DNA of 64,000 nucleotides from Mesorhizobium escarrei (GTDB taxonomy: Bacteria; Pseudomonadota; Alphaproteobacteria; Rhizobiales; Rhizobiaceae): positions 1 to 64,000 of the forward strand of contig NZ_CAKXZT010000140.1 in NCBI RefSeq assembly GCF_935825525.1. The letters are read 5' to 3'. The translations under genes and the position numbers were made by a program. Positions 9,340 to 17,857 of the stretch are shown piece after piece. A model generated the notes under the pieces. That model ran no database searches. It saw only the letters and a program-made list of their open reading frames with translations, and had not been told where the DNA came from. Each line of letters begins with the position of its first letter. Positions within the stretch are counted from its first letter, which is position 1.

Positions 9340-9477
9340 CAGATAGTCGGGCAAATCCATCATTCACCGGCGCGGCAAATTGTGTCTGCTCGCTGCTTTG
9401 CCGGCTTCCGCCCGCGGGAAAATCCAACGATTTAGCAACAGCAATTAACGGCTGAGCCGATGCACGCTGGTACAAGG

Positions 9478-10482
9478 TCATGTCATATAACCCACTTCGC
9501 GACGTACGCGGCCTTCGCTGAGGCGTGCCTGCCACCATCCGATGGTTCGCTGCAATCCTTCGCGCAGGCTGGCCTGCGCCCGCCATCCTGTCTTGGTCTC
9601 GAGTTGCGAAGAATCGGCCAGCAACGCACGAACCTCGGAGTTCTGCGGCCGCAAACGGCGTTCGTCGCGGTGGACCGGTTTTTTGGATCCGCTCAACTCG
9701 AGCACCAGATCCAATACGTCCGAAACCGTCACAGCGCACTGGCTTCCGGCATTGTAGGCATGGCCGTATTCGAGCTCGGCCGAACCTGCGGTCATGAATG
9801 CCGCCGCAGTGTCTTCCACAAAAGTAAGGTCGCGGATCGGGCTTGTGTCCCCGACCATGATCGCCGGGCAATTTTTGTCGAGAGCTTGCCGTATGATGGT
9901 CGGCACGATGGCCCGCTCACTCTGGCGTGGGCCATAGGTATTGAACGGCCGCAAAATCACGACGGGGACGTCGAACGACCTGGCATAGGACTGTGCCATC
10001 ATGTCCGCGCCGATCTTGGATGCCGAATATGGTGACTGGCCCTGTAGCGGATGGGATTCGCGGATAGGCATGATCTGTGCGGTGCCATAGACCTCGCTGG
10101 TCGAGGTGTGCACCACACGCTCCGTCTCCCATTGGCGCGCCGCTTCGAGGACGTTCACTGTACCGAGGATGTTGGTCTCTACATAGGACTGGGCGGCCGC
10201 GTATGAATGTGGAATCGCGATGAGTGCGGCGAGATGAAACACAACGGCCTGGCCACGCATGATCCGGCTCAGGAACGCGCTGTCGCGAACGTCGCCGCGG
10301 ACGAGGTTCAGCTGGCTTCGAACGGTGTCCGGCAAATCATCCAGCCAACCAAGGCTGTCGAAGGAATTGTAGAGGGCCAGCGCCGTGACATCCGCCCCAC
10401 TACGGACGAGCGCTTCGGTGAGATGCGACCCGATGAACCCATCAGCACCAGTGACCAGAACTTTCCTACCCCTGTAGTTCAT
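9478..10482 (-). CDS. NAD-dependent sugar-nucleotide 4,6-dehydratase, LegB-like
   Basis: A 334-residue extended short-chain dehydrogenase. The Rossmann motif GADGFIG is at residues 12-18. The catalytic set is visible: STSEVYG (127-133) and Y152-SAS-K156. The stretch YNSFDSLGWLDDLP and the LQGQSPYSASKIGADM block match the LegB group, which converts GDP-GlcNAc to its 4-keto-6-deoxy form in legionaminic acid synthesis. The order with an aminotransferase and nucleotidyltransferase upstream supports a 4-amino-4,6-dideoxy sugar product. Neither a LegI-like sialate synthase nor a LegG hydrolase is in the window, so the full legionaminic pathway is not shown. The nucleotide (GDP or UDP) is inferred. 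Confidence 0.8.
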   Translation of the reverse strand: MNYRGRKVLVTGADGFIGSHLTEALVRSGADVTALALYNSFDSLGWLDDLPDTVRSQLNLVRGDVRDSAFLSRIMRGQAVVFHLAALIAIPHSYAAAQSYVETNILGTVNVLEAARQWETERVVHTSTSEVYGTAQIMPIRESHPLQGQSPYSASKIGADMMAQSYARSFDVPVVILRPFNTYGPRQSERAIVPTIIRQALDKNCPAIMVGDTSPIRDLTFVEDTAAAFMTAGSAELEYGHAYNAGSQCAVTVSDVLDLVLELSGSKKPVHRDERRLRPQNSEVRALLADSSQLETKTGWRAQASLREGLQRTIGWWQARLSEGRVRREVGYMT

Positions 10483-10552
10483 GACTAAGCGTTTCCCCTA
10501 TGACGTGAAGCGCCTTGCAAATCCAACAGAGCGCGGCCGTGCCAAGCTGCTC

Positions 10553-11248
10553 TCACATGCCGATCGGCGGCGAGCCCGGGTCGATTGGCGGCGGCGAAAC
10601 CAGGCCGACGACCGCCAGAAAGCTTCGCATCATCCACATGATGTCAGCGCCGATCGTCCGCTGCGGATAGTAGGAAAGGTCGATCCTGGCCTTGGCAGGA
10701 AACAGAACCTCGCGGTAGAACAGTAGCGGATCGGCGGATCGCGGATAGAAGTTGGCCTCATGCCGGAAGAGAACCTGGGCCGGACCCAACAAGCCCGGCT
10801 TGTATCGCAGAACGGCCTCAAAGCCACCGCGGAAACAATCGGCGAAGACAAGGCTCTCCGGTCGCGGCCCGACAATTGCCATCTCGCCTCTGAAGACATT
10901 CCAGAGCTGCGGGAGCTCATCGAACTTGGTCAGGGCGAGAAACCGACCTATTGTCGTCAGGCGGCAGTCGCCGGCCATGGTCAGCGCCAAGCCATCGGGA
11001 TCGCATCGCACGGCGAATTTGCGGAACTTGTACATGCGGAACGGCCGCCCACCGGCACCCACACGGGTCTGCGTAAAGAAAATAGGCCGGCCGCCATCCA
11101 GTAAGAGCGCCAGAGCGATCACCAGCATCAGCGGAGCGAAGACTATGGCGGCGGCTGTAGCGATCACGAGATCAATTGCTCGTCTCGCAAACCCATGGGT
11201 GGCGCTTGAGACAACAGATCCATGAATGGATAAATCCAAAGCATTCAT
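10553..11248 (-). CDS. Initiating sugar transferase (monotopic phosphoglycosyltransferase)
   Basis: About 231 residues from the ATG at 11248, which overlaps the stop of the upstream aminotransferase (ATGA) and has AGGA ahead of it. The single re-entrant hydrophobic segment lies at residues 24-50. KFR (74-76), the catalytic Asp-Glu pair in LTKFDELPQLWN (D110-E111) and VGPRPE (127-131) define the bacterial sugar transferase family. It would move a sugar-1-phosphate from a nucleotide sugar to undecaprenyl phosphate at the inner membrane and so start glycan assembly. The length matches the short PglC/WcaJ catalytic type. Neighbouring amino-sugar genes suggest its donor is the 4-amino sugar made there. 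Confidence 0.88.
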   Translation of the reverse strand: MNALDLSIHGSVVSSATHGFARRAIDLVIATAAAIVFAPLMLVIALALLLDGGRPIFFTQTRVGAGGRPFRMYKFRKFAVRCDPDGLALTMAGDCRLTTIGRFLALTKFDELPQLWNVFRGEMAIVGPRPESLVFADCFRGGFEAVLRYKPGLLGPAQVLFRHEANFYPRSADPLLFYREVLFPAKARIDLSYYPQRTIGADIMWMMRSFLAVVGLVSPPPIDPGSPPIGM

Positions 11249-12381
11249 GCTGCTGTTCCTGCCTGGGCGCAACTGTTGACCGCAGCGCCAAGAGCGGCCG
11301 CCACTGATTCGACCATCGGCGCGGTGATCTGGGGATGCAGTGGCACCGTGAGCTCACGTTGGGCAAAGTCCTCCGTTCGCGGCAAATGAGTGCCGGGAAA
11401 AAGCTCGCGATAGAGCGTCATCTGGTGCACCGGCGGATAATGGATGGTGGTTTGTATTCCTTGCCTGCGCAATTCATCGATTACGTGTTGCCTGTCAGTG
11501 TAACGTGGCAGAAGGACAGGCAAGATATGATAGGCGGACGTCCGCGGCGCGTGGAACGGGACTGTGACGGCCGGGCAATGTTTTGCGATCAGACGTCGAT
11601 ATAGCATGACCAGAATACGCCTGATCTCGTTCCACTCCTGCAAATTCTGCAGCTGAACCAGTCCAATTGCAGCGCGCATTTCATCCATGCGATAGTTGAA
11701 CCCCAGCATGGTGACATCATACTGCGGCGTGCGACTGTTCAGCCTCTGATGTGTCCCAGTGGTCATGCCGTGCCCACGGGCCTGGCGGATTGTCTCAAGC
11801 AGCTTGGGATCTCGGGCAATCACGGCTCCACCTTCCGCCGTAGTCATGTTCTTGTTGCCATAGAAGCTGAAGGCGGCCGCGGCACCAAATGTACCCACCT
11901 CCTTCAGGCCGGGCGCATGCGCTGCATCTTCGATGATCTGCAGCCCTCGGGCACGGGCGAACTTCTGCCATTCATCGCGATTGGCGAGATAGCCGGCGAA
12001 ATGGACGAGAATGACTGCCTTGGTGCGCGCGGTGCACCGTGCTTCAGCTTCCACGATCGACATCAACGGCACGTCGGCCGACTCGATGTCGACAAAGACC
12101 GGAGTGGCACCGACGTAAAGAACCGCGTTTGTGGTCGCCACGAAGGTCATCGACGGGACCAGCACTTCGTCGCCTGGTCCGATACCGAGTGCATGTAGAA
12201 TGAGATGAAGCGCTGCAGTGCAAGAATTGACCGCGACGCAGTCCTGCGCCCCATGCATGTTGGCAAAAGCCTCTTCAAAGGCCCTCACCTGCTCTCCCAT
12301 GGTCAGCCAGCCGCTATCGATGACCTTGGACAAAGCTGCCTTCTCGGGCACACCCAAAATAGGGGCACTGACCAAGAGCAT
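11245..12381 (-). CDS. DegT/DnrJ/EryC1/StrS-type PLP aminotransferase
   Basis: A 378-residue enzyme; ATG 12381 has AGGAGG five bases upstream, better than the GTG one codon earlier. The DegT signature is clear: NSCTAALHL near residue 52-60, EDAAHAPG (151-158, with D152 contacting PLP nitrogen) and FSFYGNKNMTTAEGG with Schiff-base K177. C-terminal FNYRMDEMRAAIGLVQL is typical. The enzymes transfer an amino group from glutamate to a 4-keto or 3-keto nucleotide sugar. Given the LegB-like dehydratase two genes away, 4-amination is most likely. The gene is coupled by overlap to the phosphoglycosyltransferase. Confidence 0.88.
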   Translation of the reverse strand: MLLVSAPILGVPEKAALSKVIDSGWLTMGEQVRAFEEAFANMHGAQDCVAVNSCTAALHLILHALGIGPGDEVLVPSMTFVATTNAVLYVGATPVFVDIESADVPLMSIVEAEARCTARTKAVILVHFAGYLANRDEWQKFARARGLQIIEDAAHAPGLKEVGTFGAAAAFSFYGNKNMTTAEGGAVIARDPKLLETIRQARGHGMTTGTHQRLNSRTPQYDVTMLGFNYRMDEMRAAIGLVQLQNLQEWNEIRRILVMLYRRLIAKHCPAVTVPFHAPRTSAYHILPVLLPRYTDRQHVIDELRRQGIQTTIHYPPVHQMTLYRELFPGTHLPRTEDFAQRELTVPLHPQITAPMVESVAAALGAAVNSCAQAGTAA

Positions 12382-12428
12382 CACAACCTCCTAGACTGTT
12401 GGACTACGGGACCGGCCTCGTGATCTCG

Positions 12429-13151
12429 TCATGCGGCCGTAGCAGTGACCTCGATCGAGGCCGACTGGTCTTCCCAGGAAATGGCTTGCGCGTTCTGGAA
12501 ATCGTCGACACGCCCGATATCGAGCCAGAGACCATCATGCTTGTACACGTGGACGGTTGTACCGTTCTGCATCATCTGCAGCATCAGGTCGTCGAACCCG
12601 AAGGGTATGCCCGATGGAATAAACTGCAGAACGTCTGGATTCATGCAGTAGATTCCCATGCTGACCAGGTGCGAAAGCGTCGGTTTCTCGCGAAAGACCT
12701 GCACGGTATTGTCGACTTCGTCTATCACGCCGAAGTCCATCTTGATCAGGCGGCAGACTGTGGCGATCGTCATCGGATCGGTGTGCTTGCGGTGCGCTGC
12801 CACAAATCGACTGAGGCTTAGATCGGTAAGGACATCGCCGTTGAGAACAATGAATGGTTCTGTCAGCTCATCTCTGATCAAGGAGAGTGGTCCGATCGTG
12901 CCGAGCGGCTCCATCTCTTGCGTGTATCGAATTTTCAGGTTCCACTGCGAGCCATCTCCGCACACGGTGCGGATCAAATGGCCGAGATACCCGGTTGTGA
13001 TGTAGACCTCTTGGATGCCATTGCGTCGCAGCCATTTCAGAAGCATCTCAAGAACCGGTCGGGCACCGATCGGCATAAGCGGTTTCGGCAAGACCAATGT
13101 GAAGGGGCGAAGGCGTGTCCCCATTCCACCACATTGAATCACTGCTTTCAT
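12429..13151 (-). CDS. Sugar-phosphate nucleotidyltransferase
   Basis: A 240-residue protein starting with the nucleotide-binding loop CGGMGTRLRPFT and the PKPLMPI motif (residues 7-28). LNGDVLTD supplies the metal-binding Asp and FREKPT plus GLWLDIG are typical of the NTP_transferase family. It lacks the C-terminal left-handed helix domain and CBS domains, so it is a minimal catalytic unit. It would join GTP or another NTP to a hexosamine-1-phosphate. GGGAGG lies eight bases from the ATG. It is the first gene of the minus-strand run and probably supplies the activated sugar to the dehydratase and aminotransferase. Confidence 0.82.
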   Translation of the reverse strand: MKAVIQCGGMGTRLRPFTLVLPKPLMPIGARPVLEMLLKWLRRNGIQEVYITTGYLGHLIRTVCGDGSQWNLKIRYTQEMEPLGTIGPLSLIRDELTEPFIVLNGDVLTDLSLSRFVAAHRKHTDPMTIATVCRLIKMDFGVIDEVDNTVQVFREKPTLSHLVSMGIYCMNPDVLQFIPSGIPFGFDDLMLQMMQNGTTVHVYKHDGLWLDIGRVDDFQNAQAISWEDQSASIEVTATAA

Positions 13152-13717
13152 CTGGTCCTCCCATGTTCACTCGAACTGAACGCCCGTCGCTACGGCGCAG
13201 CATCCGAGCCCTGATCCGGACATTGCAGTTGGATGGTATGTGGCCGTCGAGGGGATGTCGTCGTACATTCGAATGGTAGCGATTCAGACATTCTGGTATT
13301 CAATAGCCGTGCTGATCGACAACGCTCGCGCCTGTCGCAGAGGCAGGCTCGGAGAGCTTCGGTGTTCAATTCTTGGCCGATCCGCCATAAGCCCGACAAA
13401 GACCCGAATGAGTGCTTACGAATGAGCCAGGTATCCATCAATTGTCGGAACGACCTACGACAACCCGGCGAACGCGAGGCTCGATCTGTGGGACACGGGT
13501 CGCGGAGGTTGAGAACGGATAATTCGACAGGTCAGCGGGTTCCGTTCGCAGGGTTAAAAATAAGAGGAGCGTTTCTCATTATTTAGGATTATATTAGCAT
13601 TCTGACGCTTGCCGGTGTTGGGGCATCGTGGGTGTTGACTGGATGTTCGACGAGTGGTCGGCCACGACTTTCAGGCCGTCACCGTTCAATCATTCCAGGA
13701 TTGGTTGGGGTAGTTCA
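13152..13717. other. Divergent intergenic region between glycan genes and response regulator
   Basis: No gene is supported in these 566 bases. The part near 13160-13260 should carry the promoter of the minus-strand glycan genes. An AT-rich patch at about 13555-13610 probably serves the response regulator on +. A longer in-frame extension of the regulator to 13628 exists but has no ribosome site and no conserved residues. Confidence 0.45.
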
Positions 13718-14392
13718 ATGTATCGAATCGTCATCGCCGACGATCACGGCTTGTATCGTCGTGGCTTGCGGTTGGCACTGACCGCAGGCATTCCAGGTGT
13801 AGAGATATTTGAGGCGTCGTGTTTCGATGCCGTGCTCAGTCTGCTGGCGGAACAGGCGTCCGTTGATCTTGCGATCCTGGATCTGAACATGCCGGGATTG
13901 TTCAATCAGGAAGTGCTCAGCGGCATTCTGTCAGCTTATCCGGATACACGGTTTGCAATCGTTTCCGGGAACGATTCACGCTCGGAGATACTCACGGCCC
14001 TGTCGATCGGACTTCACGGCTATATCGTAAAGTCGCAAAGAGACGAGGAGGTCGTTATGGCCGTCAACGAAATCCTCTCGGGCCGCATCTACGTCCCTGC
14101 ACTTCTGTCGCGCCCTGGCGCTGCGCAAACAACTCACGCACCTGCTCCCTCCGAGCATGCCCTACACCGACGTGCCACCTCTGGCAATCTTGGCAGGCTG
14201 ACCTCGAGGCAGAAGGAGGTCCTCAAGCTGATGGCGGAAGGGTATTCGAACAAGGAAATTGCGCGCGATCTGGAGATCGCCGAAGCGACGACGAAAATCC
14301 ATGCCGCTGCAGTTCTGCGCGAGCTTGGGGTGCGGAATCGGACAGAGGCTGCCGTTATGCTGAAGACCTGGTTAACCAGGGATGTTAGTTAG
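13718..14392 (+). CDS. NarL/FixJ-type response regulator
   Basis: A 224-residue two-domain regulator. The receiver has the acidic pair D8-D9, phosphoacceptor D55 in LAILDLNMPG, and K105 in GYIVKS. After a linker, the LuxR-type HTH domain runs from about residue 160 (LTSRQKEVLKLMAEGYSNKEI) to the end. ATG 13718 follows TTGGGG and starts exactly at the receiver. It is transcribed toward a sensor kinase gene on the other strand, and the two are 68 bases apart at their ends, so they may form a pair although not an operon. Its location next to the glycan genes makes them possible targets; this is inference. Confidence 0.88.
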   Translation: MYRIVIADDHGLYRRGLRLALTAGIPGVEIFEASCFDAVLSLLAEQASVDLAILDLNMPGLFNQEVLSGILSAYPDTRFAIVSGNDSRSEILTALSIGLHGYIVKSQRDEEVVMAVNEILSGRIYVPALLSRPGAAQTTHAPAPSEHALHRRATSGNLGRLTSRQKEVLKLMAEGYSNKEIARDLEIAEATTKIHAAAVLRELGVRNRTEAAVMLKTWLTRDVS

Positions 14393-14460
14393 TTAGAGCG
14401 CCACGTTCTTTTGATACGCAAGGGGCGCTGTTAAACGCTTCCGATCTTGGCCCGCTGGCG

Positions 14461-16209
14461 TCAAGGGCCGATTTCCTTGCGCGACAGCCGCAGCGAATAT
14501 CGCAGCCCGTGATCCGTCATTTCCAGCTTGGGAGAGTGACCGACAAGCGGCGCCCCATCCACTCCGATTATCATTGAACCGAAACCATGGCGGACAACTT
14601 TTGAAGGCCGCCGCCGCCCCGATTCCACCCAATCGAACACGATGTCACTGCCCGCATCCTCCGATGCGAACGTCCAATTTACCTCGACCCGGCCTTTTGA
14701 ATCGCCAAGCGCTCCATGTTTCAAGGAATTGGTCGCAAGCTCGTGAACAATCATCGCAAAGCTCTCGGCGGCGCCTCCCGACATCGTAACCGATGGACCG
14801 CTGACTGATATGTCGCGCGTCCCCATATACGGTTGCAACTCCTGAACAACGAGATCGTGGAGCATCCCCGACCCGCTGCTGTTGCCCGAAAGGAGCAGAT
14901 GCGTTGCCTCGAGCGAACGAATCCTGTCGATGAGCGTCTCCTTGTACCTGGCGACATTGTTCTCGGGAACATTGACCATGTTCACCAGTGCCGTGATCAC
15001 CGGGAATAGGTTGATGAACCTGTGGCGTTGCTCGAGCATAATGCGCTCCCGCTTCTTTGCCGCAGCACGCAGCAGCGTGGTTTGCCGTCGCTCGGTCAGG
15101 TCGGCTGCCACGCCGAGCCGCTGTAGACGATCATCGTATTTCTCTTCCCTTCCGCGCAGAGCAACCCAGCGGATATGTCCATCCGGTCGTCGAACGCGAA
15201 TCTCGACGTCGTAGTTCGTGACCGGTGCGAGCTTTCTCGACACAGCCAGCTTTGGCCAGTCCGCCGGATGAACGACGGCTGACAGTTCCTCCAACCGGCG
15301 GCTACCGGCCGGGGGCAGTCCGAGAATGTCCCAGAACGTGCCCGAGCCGGTGACGATGCCGTCTTTAAGGTCGATCCGCCACGTGGCCAGGCGTCCAGCC
15401 GACAAAGCGAGATCCAGCCACTCCTTCTGAGCCCGAAGCGCTTCGTGCACGGCTCGTCGTTCCGAGATATCGTCGACCACCACGAAAATGGTCTCTGAGA
15501 GAACCCCGTCGGGCACGGACAAAGACAGCGTTAGCCGCGACCAGAATGCCGTGCCGTTCTTTCTTAAAAGACGCACCTCCGAAGCGAACGAAGCAGAGTC
15601 TTTGCCCAGGCGAGCAAGCAATTGCGCCAAGGCATCACGGTCGTCCGGATGGACGAGTGTCTCCAGTTGCAATTGGGCAAGCTCGTCCTCATCGTAGCCT
15701 GTCATCTCGCTGAGGCGTCTGTTGGATTGCAGCAGCTCACCTTTCTCGTTGGTGTTTGCGAACCCCATGGCGGCGCGTTCGAAAGCCCAACGATAGCGGC
15801 TTTCGGTTGCTTCGACGGCAGCGAGTCTGGCTTCGGCTACCTCCAGAAGCTCACGGACGTCCTGCCGCAGCCGATGGAATGTCATGGCAATCACGCCACC
15901 GGAAATCAGAAGCAGAATGGCGCGCGCCCAGTCTTCGCCGGAGATCTGACCATGCAGGGTGCTTCGTGTCCATAAGCCGGCAGCCACCATCAGGACCGTC
16001 GCCGCAAGCGCAGGCCCACGGTCTTCAAGGTAGGAAATGATAATAATAGCTGGAATAAACTCCAGGAAACTCGACCCTTCTCCGATATATACTGACGCTT
16101 TTGTTTCAAATATCAGTGTAGCAGCCAGTACCGATGCGGAGGCAATGTGAGTTAGCAGTCTGCCTGATGGGTTCAAATCCGACCTGCGCGACGGCGAGTT
16201 CATAGGCAT
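14461..16209 (-). CDS. HWE/HisKA_2-type PAS sensor histidine kinase
   Basis: A 582-residue membrane kinase. Four short hydrophobic segments lie within residues 22-110 without a large periplasmic loop. Two PAS domains follow at about 136-250 and 262-372, both with clear PAC ends (DDISERR, ADLTERR). The phosphoacceptor box is LEQRHRFINLFP with H396, and the N box is HELATNSLKHGAL (489-501), as in the HWE/HisKA_2 group rather than classic HisKA. The Phe-Ile in place of the usual Val-Lys after HR is a small deviation. Kinases of this group are often paired with single-domain or NarL-type regulators. Convergent to the response regulator at 13718. Confidence 0.85.
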   Translation of the reverse strand: MPMNSPSRRSDLNPSGRLLTHIASASVLAATLIFETKASVYIGEGSSFLEFIPAIIIISYLEDRGPALAATVLMVAAGLWTRSTLHGQISGEDWARAILLLISGGVIAMTFHRLRQDVRELLEVAEARLAAVEATESRYRWAFERAAMGFANTNEKGELLQSNRRLSEMTGYDEDELAQLQLETLVHPDDRDALAQLLARLGKDSASFASEVRLLRKNGTAFWSRLTLSLSVPDGVLSETIFVVVDDISERRAVHEALRAQKEWLDLALSAGRLATWRIDLKDGIVTGSGTFWDILGLPPAGSRRLEELSAVVHPADWPKLAVSRKLAPVTNYDVEIRVRRPDGHIRWVALRGREEKYDDRLQRLGVAADLTERRQTTLLRAAAKKRERIMLEQRHRFINLFPVITALVNMVNVPENNVARYKETLIDRIRSLEATHLLLSGNSSGSGMLHDLVVQELQPYMGTRDISVSGPSVTMSGGAAESFAMIVHELATNSLKHGALGDSKGRVEVNWTFASEDAGSDIVFDWVESGRRRPSKVVRHGFGSMIIGVDGAPLVGHSPKLEMTDHGLRYSLRLSRKEIGP

Positions 16210-16466
16210 AGACTACAACCTTTCGACTAGGCCGTCGAGACTAGAGCAAAAAACGTACAACCTAGTACGACTGCGGGATTGCCATACCACTATCACAGCG
16301 CGCATTTTATTAGGCGGGGAGAGCGAAGAATTAGTCAGAACTCATCAGAATATAACGAGTCTCAAAATAGTAGGGAGCGCTTTTTTTGCGAGCCCTATGC
16401 AAGAAGACTATTCGCAAATCCCGAACAAATTTTACGGGTTGATGGGACCTTTGGGGAGGTTGAAAA

Positions 16467-17192
16467 ATGACTATGATCGATAGATACAGTGATGCTGTTG
16501 CGGCCAGCCGGTACATCACGACAGGAGCCAAGTATAACCCTGACGCGCAGGTGACGCGGCCCTCATATGCTTATCCTTCAGCTCGTGCATCGGATCGGCC
16601 CGAGACAGGGGGCGACGAACCAAAGAGACGCAGCCTGGAATCCGTCACCGGCATGCTTGATCGCCTCGGCTGTGGTTATCTCGTACTGAACCGCGACAGA
16701 AAAGTAATCGAATGGAACGCAGCCGCTCTAACCACGCTGGAGCGCCCCACGCTGGAACACAAAGGTGAAGCGGCTGATACAGCCAGTGAGCTTTCGGCAG
16801 CCCTAAGACGGCTGGTCGCAAATGTTCCGGCGCCTTTCCTGCCGGGCTCCCTTTCTTGGGTGGTGATCCGCAGCACAGGTGACAGGCCGGTGGTACTGAA
16901 AGAGAACGGTCTTATCGCCCCCGACGGAACGAGCATCGTGGCATTGCTTGGCCGTGTGAACAGGTCGGGGCCAAATCCCCAGACACTGCAAAGGATGTTT
17001 GGTTTGACGAGCGCGGAAACGCACCTGGCTCTGCGTTTGGCTCAGGGCGATGCGCCTTTGGAGATCGCCCGCAGTTGGCGGCTCAGCCGCACCACGATCC
17101 GCTCCCAGCTTGCCTCGCTGTTCGCCAAGACCGAAACGAGACGTCAGGCTGAATTGGTGGCTCTTCTGGGGCGCATTTCGGTCTTGCCATAA
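16467..17192 (+). CDS. LuxR-type transcriptional regulator
   Basis: A 241-residue protein. The middle (about 60-165) has a PAS-like flavour (GCGYLVLNRDRKVIEWNAAA), and the last 65 residues are a GerE-type helix-turn-helix (FGLTSAETHLALRLAQG and LSRTTIRSQLASLFAKT). GGGGAGG eight bases ahead of the ATG fixes the start. There is no receiver domain and no acyl-homoserine lactone binding domain seen, so the signal is unknown. It is divergent from the sensor kinase gene and the two share an AT-rich 257-base region, so mutual regulation is possible. Confidence 0.8.
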   Translation: MTMIDRYSDAVAASRYITTGAKYNPDAQVTRPSYAYPSARASDRPETGGDEPKRRSLESVTGMLDRLGCGYLVLNRDRKVIEWNAAALTTLERPTLEHKGEAADTASELSAALRRLVANVPAPFLPGSLSWVVIRSTGDRPVVLKENGLIAPDGTSIVALLGRVNRSGPNPQTLQRMFGLTSAETHLALRLAQGDAPLEIARSWRLSRTTIRSQLASLFAKTETRRQAELVALLGRISVLP

Positions 17193-17340
17193 TTTGGGGT
17201 CGGCCTGGATCCAGGCGCCCGAGGTGCGTCGACGATTAGCTGGTTGGTGGCCCCGTTAGGGCAAGGCAACGATATCGCGCGAGGCCCGCGGTCGCCATCA
17301 GAGACAGATCGGTAAAACCGGCACCTGGAAGCGCTGGCGT

Positions 17341-17643
17341 CTATCGCCTCGGCGTGTATGCGCTGTCCATCTTTTCGCCGCGTATCGGCAGCGCTATGTC
17401 GTCGTCCAGGAGCCGGGTGATCCGGGCAAAGCCCGCAAAAGCCTTTCTTGCTTCCTCGGCAGACATCTGACCTGCCAGTGCCGCAGCGCAGCAATTCAGC
17501 GCGCATTGATACACCGGGCCGCGCCTACCTTTCGGCCAGTGGCGCAAAAACGTCATCGCTTCGCTGACATTGTCGATTTCTTCCGCAGGTCTTCCATGCC
17601 CGCGCGCAATTCGCACCGGCGTAAAGAATTGCAGGCGATTCAT
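17341..17643 (-). CDS. DUF982 family protein, copy 1
   Basis: A 100-residue protein starting MNRLQFFTPVRI with GGGAGG six bases upstream. The core (VSEAMTFLRHWP, then GRRGPVYQCALNCCAAALAGQMSAEE cut here across two parts of the domain) is the DUF982 pattern common in rhizobia in many copies; function unknown. A second copy at 29404-29706 is alike over the full length and shares the leader sequence too. It sits alone between a LuxR regulator and a glycosyltransferase. Confidence 0.8.
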   Translation of the reverse strand: MNRLQFFTPVRIARGHGRPAEEIDNVSEAMTFLRHWPKGRRGPVYQCALNCCAAALAGQMSAEEARKAFAGFARITRLLDDDIALPIRGEKMDSAYTPRR

Positions 17644-17857
17644 CTTTTCCTCCCGTCGATCGCGATGCGTTCGATCGAACCTAGTTAAATTCACGGCCAG
17701 CCAATTGGTTCCCGGCAAAAACGCCCACTGCCTTGATAAACGGCAGCGGGCCGGCTGGGTGAATCGCCACTCATCGCGCGAGTTCTCGCCGTCACGGAAC
17801 GTTCGGTGGAGTGGTGCATTTCGACATCAGCGATGTCTTTCTGGGAAATGCCAGCCT

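Larger units (their letters stand above)
8726..9477. other. 752-bp gap inside the glycan island, rich in inverted repeats
   Basis: No gene is supported. It separates the ATP-grasp subcluster from the dehydratase gene on the same strand, so the two parts probably have separate promoters. It contains a perfect 13-bp inverted repeat (9077-9134) and a long hairpin (9293-9339), listed separately. Open frames here are short and show no family likeness. The content suggests leftover mobile DNA or transcription stop plus promoter for the downstream genes. Confidence 0.5.

Noticed and set aside
4565..13151. Complete legionaminic acid pathway
   Set aside because: A LegB-like dehydratase and aminotransferase are present, but LegG, LegI, LegH and CMP-sugar synthetase are not in the window.
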